This document shows, piece by piece, positions 1-5,592 of a stretch of DNA of 8,516 nt. The notes below the pieces were generated by a model that was not told where the DNA came from, did not search any database, and saw only the letters and a list, made by a program, of their open reading frames with translations. This stretch comes from Armatimonadota bacterium (lineage in GTDB: Bacteria; Armatimonadota; Zipacnadia; Zipacnadales; VGFC01). The position numbers and the translations under genes were made by a program. How positions within the stretch are numbered: position 1 is the first letter of the stretch; every line of letters begins with the position of its first letter. The stretch covers positions 1 to 8,516 of the forward strand of contig VGFB01000118.1 of the NCBI GenBank assembly GCA_016869015.1, written 5' to 3'.

Positions 1-2
1 GG

Positions 3-1313
3 CTACTCCACGATCGGAGGCACGGGGACCGCGAGCGCCTGCTCGATGAGCGGGTTCGCCGCGTCGGGCCCCCGGAGCTCGACCTCCCCCAGCTTCGCCA
101 CCGGGCGCCGCGCCCGGTCCGTGATGAACAGGGCGGGCACTTCCTGCAACAGGAGCGCCTCCGCCATCGGGCCGCACTCCTCGATCACCCCGGCGTAGTG
201 CGTACCGGGGTCGGTGACCAGAGGGAAGGGATACCCGCCCTCGACGGCGACATGCGGCGAGAGAGCGTGGTCGTTGGAGAGGCACACGGCCACGCACGCG
301 ACCTGATCCGGAGGGAACTGCGCGCGCAGCTCCCGCAGCCGTTCCAGGACCACCGCGGAGGCCGGCCGGTGCGGCGACCACACACCGACCGCCAGCACAC
401 GCCCGGCGGCCCGGCCCACGCTGAAGCTACGTCCGCGCCGTTCGGGGAGCCAGAACCCCGGGAGCCGAGGCGCGCTGTCCAGGTGCTGGCCGGCCATCGC
501 GAGGGCGAGGGCGTCCTGGTGCAGCGGCTTGTCGTGGCTCGTGACCACGCGGTGCCAGGCATCGGCCAGGGCCAGCGCGAGCAGCAGTGCGGCCGCGACG
601 GGCAGCACGCTGCGCCACCGCGGGACGACGATACGCAGCATCCGGCGTTGGATGGCGAGCACGCCCAGCGCGAAGGCGCCCCCCAGGGCCGCATAAGTCG
701 GCCAGTTCTGGGTGAGGGCGAAGTTGAAGATGCGGGCCAGGAAATCGCCCCACAGCAGGACGAACAGCCAGTAGACGGCGACGACGGCCGCTGCGAGGAC
801 GTTTCGCGCCAGCGTCACCGCGCAGTAGGCGAGCGTCGTGATGAACAGCAGCGGCACGACCCCGCGCACGAAGGCATGCACGAAGGTGAGCGGCGAGGCG
901 ACGCGGCCACCGAACAGGAGCGCGGGCAGCAGGCTGCACGCAATCAGAACCGCATGGAGGAGCAACGTCAAGGCACACTGACCCATCAGACGCGCCAGGA
1001 GGAGATGATGGCCGGCCAGCGAGCGGCTGCCGACCACATCCGAGGCGGACGTGGCCTCGTCCCGCCGGGCGGCGCCGGCCACGAACACGATCGCCAGCGG
1101 GGCCAGCAGCAGGGGCCCGCCGACGGTCGAGGCGCGCAGGCCGCCCACGATGGGCACGTGAGGCTGCAGGGCCGCATCGACGAACGCCAGGGCGCAGGCG
1201 GCAATGCCGCCGGCCCAGGCCGCCCGCTCCCGTAGCGTCATCCGCAGCTCGTGTCGAGCCAGTGCGAGCAGGCTAAGCCCCACCCGCCGCACGCTCGGCC
1301 AGTGCCATGACAT
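3..1313 (-). CDS. ABC-2-type permease fused to a C-terminal thioredoxin-fold domain lacking CxxC
   Basis: Membrane subunit of an ABC transporter, 436 residues. I see about seven hydrophobic segments (roughly residues 33-49, 62-80, 112-135, 149-168, 171-188, 205-222, 236-252), against six in a usual ABC-2 permease. Basic residues at 20-30, 83-84 and 223-234 place the N terminus inside and everything after residue 252 outside. Residues about 285-428 resemble a TlpA/redoxin fold: strand and helix start at VGVWSPHRPA (309-318), where WCxxC would normally stand, and the cis-proline motif VPALFITD is at 392-399. W312 is kept but both active-site cysteines are replaced, so redox activity is unlikely. 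The ATG at 1313 is chosen because GGAGG lies 12 bases upstream; a TTG at 1343 would add ten residues. The gene overlaps the ATPase gene by 41 bases, which suggests translational coupling. The substrate is unknown. The membrane call is firm; the thioredoxin-fold call is by pattern only. Confidence 0.83.
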   Translation of the reverse strand: MSWHWPSVRRVGLSLLALARHELRMTLRERAAWAGGIAACALAFVDAALQPHVPIVGGLRASTVGGPLLLAPLAIVFVAGAARRDEATSASDVVGSRSLAGHHLLLARLMGQCALTLLLHAVLIACSLLPALLFGGRVASPLTFVHAFVRGVVPLLFITTLAYCAVTLARNVLAAAVVAVYWLFVLLWGDFLARIFNFALTQNWPTYAALGGAFALGVLAIQRRMLRIVVPRWRSVLPVAAALLLALALADAWHRVVTSHDKPLHQDALALAMAGQHLDSAPRLPGFWLPERRGRSFSVGRAAGRVLAVGVWSPHRPASAVVLERLRELRAQFPPDQVACVAVCLSNDHALSPHVAVEGGYPFPLVTDPGTHYAGVIEECGPMAEALLLQEVPALFITDRARRPVAKLGEVELRGPDAANPLIEQALAVPVPPIVE

Positions 1314-2172
1314 CGAGGTACGCGTCCTCCAGAGAGGGCTCAACCGGCTCGGCCGGGCACTCCTCGACCCCTTCGCCGACCACCCGAATCCGCATGCGGT
1401 CTCCCAGGCGGTAGACGCCCGTGAACACGTAGCGCTCCTTCATCTGGTGCAGGTTCTCTCGCGGGGTCTCGCAGACCCACACCCGTCCGCGCGTCCGGGC
1501 CAGGAGGCTCTCGATGGTCCCGGTGAACAGCACCTCGCCCAACCGCAGGATGACCAGCGCATCCGCCGTCGCCTCCACGTCGGCGACGATGTGGGTGGAG
1601 AGGATCACGACGCGGTCGCCGCCGAGTTCGGCCAGGAGGCTGCGGATCCGGATGCGTTCCTCGGGGTCGAGGCCCGAGGTCGGTTCGTCGATGATCAGCA
1701 GCTGCGGCTCGGTGAGCAGCGCCTGGGCGATTCCCAGCCGTTGCCGCATGCCCCCGGACAGCTCGCCGACCCGGCGCTTGCGGAAGCTGCCGAGGTTCGC
1801 CTGCTCGATGACGCGGTCGACCGCCGCCTGGCGGGCGGCGCGATCGGCGATCTCCCCCAGGAGAGCCATGTAGTCGAGCTGCTCCTCCACCGTGAGCGTG
1901 GGATAGAGCCCGAAGTCCTGCGGCAGGTAGCCCAGCAGGCGGCGAACGGCCTGGCGCTCGTGGCCGACGTCCAGGCCGTTCACGAGTGCAGTGCCCTCGG
2001 TCGGCTCCAACAGCGTCGCCAACATGCGCATGAACGTTGTCTTCCCGGAGCCGTTCGGCCCGAGCAGGGCGAAGACGCCGTCAGCGATGTCCAGCTGCAT
2101 CGGCTTCAGCGCCGTCACGCCGCCCTCGTAGGTCTTCGAGAGCCCCTTCACCTCAATCCGCAGCGCGATCAC
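1273..2172 (-). CDS. ABC transporter ATP-binding protein (ABC-2 exporter type)
   Basis: Cytoplasmic ATPase of an ABC transporter, 299 residues, the usual length for the CcmA/NosF/DrrA-like class that pairs with ABC-2 permeases. All motifs are intact: Walker A GPNGSGKTT at 38-46, Q-loop glutamine 85 in YLPQDFGLY, signature LSGGMRQR at 138-145, Walker B LLIIDEP at 158-164 with catalytic E163, D-loop SGLD at 166-169, and the switch histidine H194 in LSTH. Residues after about 225 form a C-terminal extension typical of this class. The reading frame stays open far upstream, but homology begins right after a GTG at 2172 preceded by GGAG five bases away, so I start there. The start lies inside the last 20 bases of the NHL gene. 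The overlapping permease gene downstream is its clear membrane partner. The family role is ATP-driven export or membrane-protein work; the cargo is not evident. Confidence 0.95.
   Translation of the reverse strand: MIALRIEVKGLSKTYEGGVTALKPMQLDIADGVFALLGPNGSGKTTFMRMLATLLEPTEGTALVNGLDVGHERQAVRRLLGYLPQDFGLYPTLTVEEQLDYMALLGEIADRAARQAAVDRVIEQANLGSFRKRRVGELSGGMRQRLGIAQALLTEPQLLIIDEPTSGLDPEERIRIRSLLAELGGDRVVILSTHIVADVEATADALVILRLGEVLFTGTIESLLARTRGRVWVCETPRENLHQMKERYVFTGVYRLGDRMRIRVVGEGVEECPAEPVEPSLEDAYLDVMALAERAAGGA
1326..1330 (-). promoter_or_regulatory. Ribosome binding site of the permease gene
   Basis: GGAGG on the minus strand lies 12 bases before ATG 1313, inside the end of the ATPase gene. 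The spacing is somewhat long but it supports ATG 1313 over the TTG at 1343. Confidence 0.45.
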
Positions 2173-3388
2173 CTTCTCTCCGGCCGCTCCAGCGCCCCGG
2201 CCGCGGGCGCTCCTCCGACAGGGGAGGCGGCGCCGCCCAACCCGCCGGCACCGTGATGGCCCGGATGCAGTTGTTCTCGTAGTCGCACACGAACAGCCGA
2301 TCCCCCACGCTCGCCACGCCGCACGGCCACGCGAACGCCGCCTGGTCGCCGCCTCCATCACGGAATCCCGTAGCAGGCTGCGGCGGCAGCACCCCGGCGA
2401 GCAGCGCGGAGGTCGCGTCGTTGAGCAGATACACCGCGTTCCACTCCGCATCGACAACGGCCCATGTCCCGGGCGACGAGGCGAGGGGACAGAGGGCTGC
2501 GGGCGTCTTCGGGGGCAGACCCGACCGGCGGCCGACAGCGGGCTTCCCTCCCGGGACGAGGGTCCAGACGACTCCGGACCGGGGATCGGCCACCTCCAGA
2601 GCGCCTGTACCGCCCAGCGCCAGCCCCATCGGCTGCTTGAGCCCGGGGGCGACAGGTGTCGTCACGACTCCGTTGGCGATGCGGCGGAGTCTGCCGTTCC
2701 CCAGATCGGCAACCCAGAGCGTCCCGTCGCGGTCCAGCGCCACAGCGGAAGGGAAGCGGAACAGCGCCGCCCCGGCCGGCCCGTCGCGGTACCCGCCCTG
2801 CTCGCAGCCGAGGGCGTCCTTCGGCGTCGCGCTGCCAGCCACCGTAGAGACCACGCCGTCCTTCAACCGCCGGATGCGATGGTTGCCCGAGTCGGCGAAG
2901 TAGACTGTCCCGTCCGCCGCAACCGCGAGGCCCGCGGGGTTGAACAGGCGCGCCTGATCGGCGGGTCCATCGGCGAACGCGCCGGGCAGGCAGTCCGGCG
3001 GGCCGCTCCCGGCCACCGTTGTGACGGCCATGTCGGGCGCGATGCGGCGGAGGCGATGGTTGCGGGCGTCCGCGACGTAGAGCGAGCCATCGGGCGCGGC
3101 GGCGATGGCGGCCGGCCCGTTGAGTCGGGCTTCCCAGCCCTGCCCGTCCTTCAGGCCGGGCTCAAGGTACCCGGCGACGGTTGACACCTGAGCCGCCGGG
3201 AGGCCTCGAGGCGGTTCGGGCTGAAGCATCGGCCCGCCGCCTCCACCCATCGTGCCCCCTGGGGCCCTCTTCTCGCCCAGAAGCCCCTTCGTATAGACGT
3301 AGAGCACTGCCCCGAGGACGAGGATCAGCACCAGGGCGGTCGTGACTGGGGAGAGCTTCCGCTTGGTCAGCTTGCGGTTCGGCGTCAT
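2153..3388 (-). CDS. Membrane-anchored six-bladed NHL-repeat beta-propeller protein
   Basis: 411 residues. A basic N terminus (residues 5-11) is followed by one membrane segment at 15-32, a Gly/Pro-rich linker at about 42-65, and then NHL-type repeats to about 380, so the propeller is probably displayed outside the cytoplasm on an uncleaved anchor. Six blades can be picked out. Clear ones carry LYVADARNHRLRRI (103-116), VYFADSGNHRIRRL (162-175), LWVADLGNGRLRRI (224-237) and LFVCDYENNCIRAI (365-378); blades near 249-280 and 299-330 are degenerate. DG-containing turns at 81, 140, 202 and 344 precede the blade motif A-x-F/L-x-x-P. NHL propellers usually bind protein or other ligands and have no common enzyme activity. 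A Pro/Arg-rich tail (385-411) follows. The ATG at 3388 lies 14 bases after the upstream stop with no good Shine-Dalgarno site in the gap, so coupled translation is likely. It sits directly before the ABC genes, suggesting a transporter partner or sensor. Confidence 0.9.
   Translation of the reverse strand: MTPNRKLTKRKLSPVTTALVLILVLGAVLYVYTKGLLGEKRAPGGTMGGGGGPMLQPEPPRGLPAAQVSTVAGYLEPGLKDGQGWEARLNGPAAIAAAPDGSLYVADARNHRLRRIAPDMAVTTVAGSGPPDCLPGAFADGPADQARLFNPAGLAVAADGTVYFADSGNHRIRRLKDGVVSTVAGSATPKDALGCEQGGYRDGPAGAALFRFPSAVALDRDGTLWVADLGNGRLRRIANGVVTTPVAPGLKQPMGLALGGTGALEVADPRSGVVWTLVPGGKPAVGRRSGLPPKTPAALCPLASSPGTWAVVDAEWNAVYLLNDATSALLAGVLPPQPATGFRDGGGDQAAFAWPCGVASVGDRLFVCDYENNCIRAITVPAGWAAPPPLSEERPRPGRWSGRREGDRAAD
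2178..2181 (-). promoter_or_regulatory. Ribosome binding site fixing the GTG start of the ABC ATPase
   Basis: The minus strand reads GGAG, five bases, then GTG at 2172. The open frame extends 95 codons upstream but that part is the shadow of the NHL gene, so this site decides the start. Confidence 0.6.
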
Positions 3389-3402
3389 GTCGCGCGCGTT
3401 GC

Positions 3403-4470
3403 CTACCGAATCCTGATCCCCGCCAGCAGGCGGGCGGCGGGCGTACACGGCCACCTCAACAGCACGCCCCCGCCACCGACCGTGTAGACCGCTCCCCCGT
3501 ACCCGGCCACCGACTCGCCGGCCAGGGGGCGGGCCACGACCAGGCGAGGCAGGTCGCGCTGCTCGGGAAGCCGCCAGAGGCCGTCGGCCGAGGCGTAGTA
3601 CGTCCGCCCGCCGGCCTCGCACAGCCGTCCCGCCGAGGGCAGCCAGTCGGTCAGCGGCCCCGTGTCCGGCGCCGGCAGGCGCCCGCCCACGTTGAGTGAG
3701 CGGGCCATCGCCGGATCCCCGGCATCCAGAGAGGCGGCCGTCCAACAGAGCCTGTCGCCATGCAGGAGCGCCGTCTGCGTCCCTCGCTCCAGCGCGGCGG
3801 TCTCCACCACCCCTCCCGCAGCCGGCACGCTGAGCGTTCGGGACCATCCGGCGCCGCAATCCCGCCCCGTCACTTCCACGAGGTACACTCGCCCTTGAGC
3901 CGCTTCGAGGATCTCGCCCTCGAACTCCTGCGTCCCGCCCCTCAGCCACGCCACCGTGCGCGGTTCGCCGGAGCCGTCCAGCCGCGCGGCCCGCAAACTG
4001 ACGCGCGCCTGGGTCGCCGGCAGGTGTCGAGCGCCGGGGACGAGTCGGGGCTGGGTCTCGGTCCAATACGCCTCGCCGTCGCCCGCGGCCAACCCGACGG
4101 GGTGAGAGAGCCCCTCGGCCAAAGTGACGGCCGCTCCGCCGCCGCGCGGCACCCGAAGGAGCTTGCCGGAGAACCCCTCGCGCCGGAGGACGACCAGCGA
4201 GTCCCCGGCCCCCGCCACCGCCGTCAGCCCCGCCTGTGTGAGGACACAGCGCGCGGGTCTGCGGCCCCGCTCAAGGACCCAGGCACTCTGGCCCGGGGCG
4301 TCGGCGTTCGCGTCACCCTCCAGCCAGAAGACGCCCCGGGCATCCGACCCGAGCGCGACGGTGCGCCCCGAGGCACGGTGCATCGCATACGGGAGCCCGC
4401 CCCGAACGTAGGCTGCCGACACGAGGGCGACGAGAGCAACGAGAAGCAGGACGATGGTTCTGGGAAGCAT
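3403..4470 (-). CDS. Exported beta-propeller-like protein of unknown function
   Basis: 355 residues from the ATG at 4470. The N terminus has a signal peptide or signal anchor: R4, then a hydrophobic run at about 6-20 ending in VSAAY. The rest is rich in short beta strands repeating the pattern of hydrophobic strand, aromatic pair, turn and strand, for example GVFWLEGD near 46, AYWTETQ near 134, VYLVEVTG, LCWTAASL and TYYASADGLWRL. This resembles YWTD/SMP-30/DUF5050-type propellers, but I recognise no exact family and see no catalytic motif. It is the first gene of the leftward set and lies 14 bases before the NHL propeller gene, so the two may act together at the cell surface. The start is uncertain: ATG 4470 and TTG 4476 lack a ribosome binding site, while an in-frame CTG at 4500 has a perfect AAGGAG eight bases upstream. 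That start would add ten residues before the hydrophobic run. Confidence 0.8.
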   Translation of the reverse strand: MLPRTIVLLLVALVALVSAAYVRGGLPYAMHRASGRTVALGSDARGVFWLEGDANADAPGQSAWVLERGRRPARCVLTQAGLTAVAGAGDSLVVLRREGFSGKLLRVPRGGGAAVTLAEGLSHPVGLAAGDGEAYWTETQPRLVPGARHLPATQARVSLRAARLDGSGEPRTVAWLRGGTQEFEGEILEAAQGRVYLVEVTGRDCGAGWSRTLSVPAAGGVVETAALERGTQTALLHGDRLCWTAASLDAGDPAMARSLNVGGRLPAPDTGPLTDWLPSAGRLCEAGGRTYYASADGLWRLPEQRDLPRLVVARPLAGESVAGYGGAVYTVGGGGVLLRWPCTPAARLLAGIRIR

Positions 4471-4485
4471 GGTCAACGGGGCCGG

Positions 4486-4552
4486 CAGTTCGGCGAGCAG
4501 CGAGGGTTCTCCTTCCCACGGCCAAGGCTTGACGGTCGTGCGCGGCGAACTG
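4486..4552. repeat. Imperfect inverted repeat, possible operator
   Basis: CAGTTCGGCG at 4486-4495 faces CGGCGAACTG at 4543-4552. Nine of ten bases pair and the innermost shared core is CAGTTCG/CGAACTG. The arms are 47 bases apart and centred near the middle of the divergent gap. This could be a pair of half-sites for a regulator acting on both operons. In so GC-rich a stretch a match of this length can easily arise by chance, so the call is weak. Confidence 0.2.
4509..4514 (-). promoter_or_regulatory. Shine-Dalgarno-like AAGGAG upstream of the leftward operon
   Basis: On the minus strand AAGGAG is followed after eight bases by an in-frame CTG (4500-4498), with no stop before the ATG at 4470. 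It is 38 bases from that ATG, too far to serve it directly. Either the propeller gene starts at CTG, or the motif is fortuitous. Confidence 0.35.
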
Positions 4553-4573
4553 TCCTGCGATCCGGCCGGTAAC

Positions 4574-4579
4574 GAGGTG
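4574..4579 (+). promoter_or_regulatory. Ribosome binding site of the CBM9-like gene
   Basis: GAGGTG ends eight bases before the ATG at 4588. It favours ATG 4588 over the GTG directly before it at 4585, which would be only five bases away; the difference is one residue. Confidence 0.65.
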
Positions 4580-4587
4580 AGTCAGTG

Positions 4588-5571
4588 ATGCCCGGGCTCC
4601 TCCGTACCCTTCTCGCATGTCTCCTCGCGGCGGCGAGTGCCGCCCGCCTCCTGGCGGCGCCCCCAGCGTACCCCTGCTTCCGCCCCGGCCTCCCCCCGAC
4701 CCTCGACGGCGCGCTGGCCGATGACCCGGCCTGGGAGGGGGTTCCGGTCGCCACGGGCTTCTCGAAGCTGGGGGCGGGCTACACCGAGGCGAAGCAGACG
4801 GAGGTTCGGGCGTGCTGGGACACGGAGGCCCTCTACGTCGGCCTGCTGTGCGAGGAACCCGACGTCGCGTCGATGAAGCCCACGGTGCGCGACGGCGGCG
4901 ACACCTGGCTTGACGATGGCGTGGAAGTGTTCCTGCAGCCCGCGCCGGACGCGACGGTCGTGCAGTTCGTCGTGACGGCCGCCGGGGCCAAGGGCGGATA
5001 CGAGGGCGCGCCCGACTTCCTCAAGTACCAGGCGGCAGCCCATGTGGGCCGGGACTTCTACAGCCTGGAGCTGCGGATCCCCTTCGCGCTCCTGGGCGCG
5101 TCGCCCACAATCGGGGACACCTGGCGCGGCAACTTCTGCCGCAACATCTGGACGACGGGTTCGGGGGGAGACCGGTTCACGTGCTGGGCCCCGCTGGAGG
5201 CGCGCTTCCTCGAGCCTGAACGGTTTGCCGCGATCGAGTTCCTCGGCCCGCCCGACCTCGTCCGCGCTTCGCAGCTCACCGAGCAACTCAACCGCCCATA
5301 CCGCCGCGACCTCGCCCGCCGCCTGAGGGCAGTCGCCGCGACGGCGCCGGAGTACACGCCGACGCTGGCCGAGGCGGCGAACGATGAGCGCTTCGGGGAG
5401 CCCGCGCGGGACTTGCTGGCTCGGTGGGAGCAGATCGCCGAGGTTGTGCGCGAGGCCGATCGGGCCCCCGTTGTGGAGTTGCGAGGCCTCGTGCGAGGCG
5501 TTCAGGCCCTGACCCAGCACTCCTACGACGTGAAGTATGCCTATCTGATCGCCCAGTTGTTAAGGGATTAG
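4588..5571 (+). CDS. Secreted CBM9-like carbohydrate-binding protein
   Basis: 327 residues. The N terminus is a signal peptide (R6, hydrophobic to about 19-23, likely cut near LLAAPP at 21-26). LLAC at 8-11 resembles a lipobox but sits too early, with the hydrophobic stretch continuing after it. Residues about 38-220 form a family-9 carbohydrate-binding (CBM9_1, DOMON-like) domain: TLDGALADDPAW (38-49), a strand around ACWDTEALYVGL, DDGVEVFLQP (109-118), YSLELRIPFALLG, WRGNFCRN, and the closing strand AAIEFLG (214-220). Such domains bind sugars or chain ends and are found on xylanases and many secreted proteins. Residues 221-327 are charged and probably helical, with no family I recognise. 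No catalytic motif is seen. It is the first gene of the rightward pair; the GH42-like gene follows after 21 bases, so it may deliver or hold the glycan for that protein. The start is ATG 4588 with GAGGTG upstream. Confidence 0.9.
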   Translation: MPGLLRTLLACLLAAASAARLLAAPPAYPCFRPGLPPTLDGALADDPAWEGVPVATGFSKLGAGYTEAKQTEVRACWDTEALYVGLLCEEPDVASMKPTVRDGGDTWLDDGVEVFLQPAPDATVVQFVVTAAGAKGGYEGAPDFLKYQAAAHVGRDFYSLELRIPFALLGASPTIGDTWRGNFCRNIWTTGSGGDRFTCWAPLEARFLEPERFAAIEFLGPPDLVRASQLTEQLNRPYRRDLARRLRAVAATAPEYTPTLAEAANDERFGEPARDLLARWEQIAEVVREADRAPVVELRGLVRGVQALTQHSYDVKYAYLIAQLLRD

Positions 5572-5577
5572 CCCGCC

Positions 5578-5585
5578 AGGGAGGG
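5578..5585 (+). promoter_or_regulatory. Strong ribosome binding site of the GH42-like gene
   Basis: AGGGAGGG includes GGAGG at 5580-5584, eight bases before ATG 5593. It lies in the 21-base gap after the CBM9-like gene and fixes the start at the methionine that opens the signal peptide. Confidence 0.75.
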
Positions 5586-5592
5586 TCTCGCG

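Larger units (their letters stand above)
4471..4587. other. Divergent intergenic region between the two operons
   Basis: This 117-base gap is the only real intergenic space in the window and must hold the promoters of both outward-running gene sets, unless the promoters lie inside genes. It contains a ribosome binding site for each direction. A TTGACG hexamer at 4529-4534 on the plus strand looks like a -35 box, but I find no convincing -10 box at 16-18 bases. An imperfect inverted repeat (4486-4495 and 4543-4552) spans most of the gap. Confidence 0.6.

Noticed and set aside
198..1235. Open frame on the plus strand (345 codons)
   Set aside because: Antisense to the permease; the translation is Gln/Arg/Gly-rich and hydrophilic with no domain.
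1204..2256. Open frame on the plus strand (350 codons)
   Set aside because: Antisense to the ABC ATPase, whose motifs are all intact on the minus strand.
2173..2457. N-terminal extension of the ABC ATPase frame
   Set aside because: These 95 codons overlap the NHL gene and give Arg/Cys-rich text with no homology; a GTG with a ribosome binding site lies right before the ABC domain.
3389..4066. N-terminal extension of the NHL gene frame
   Set aside because: It is a shadow of the upstream propeller gene; the membrane anchor begins right after ATG 3388.
4529..4534. TTGACG as a sigma-70 -35 box for the rightward genes
   Set aside because: No acceptable -10 hexamer lies 16-18 bases downstream, so it is mentioned only as part of the gap.
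4609..4620. Lipobox LLAC near the start of the CBM9-like protein
   Set aside because: The Cys is residue 11, too early, and the hydrophobic run continues past it; signal peptidase I cleavage fits better.
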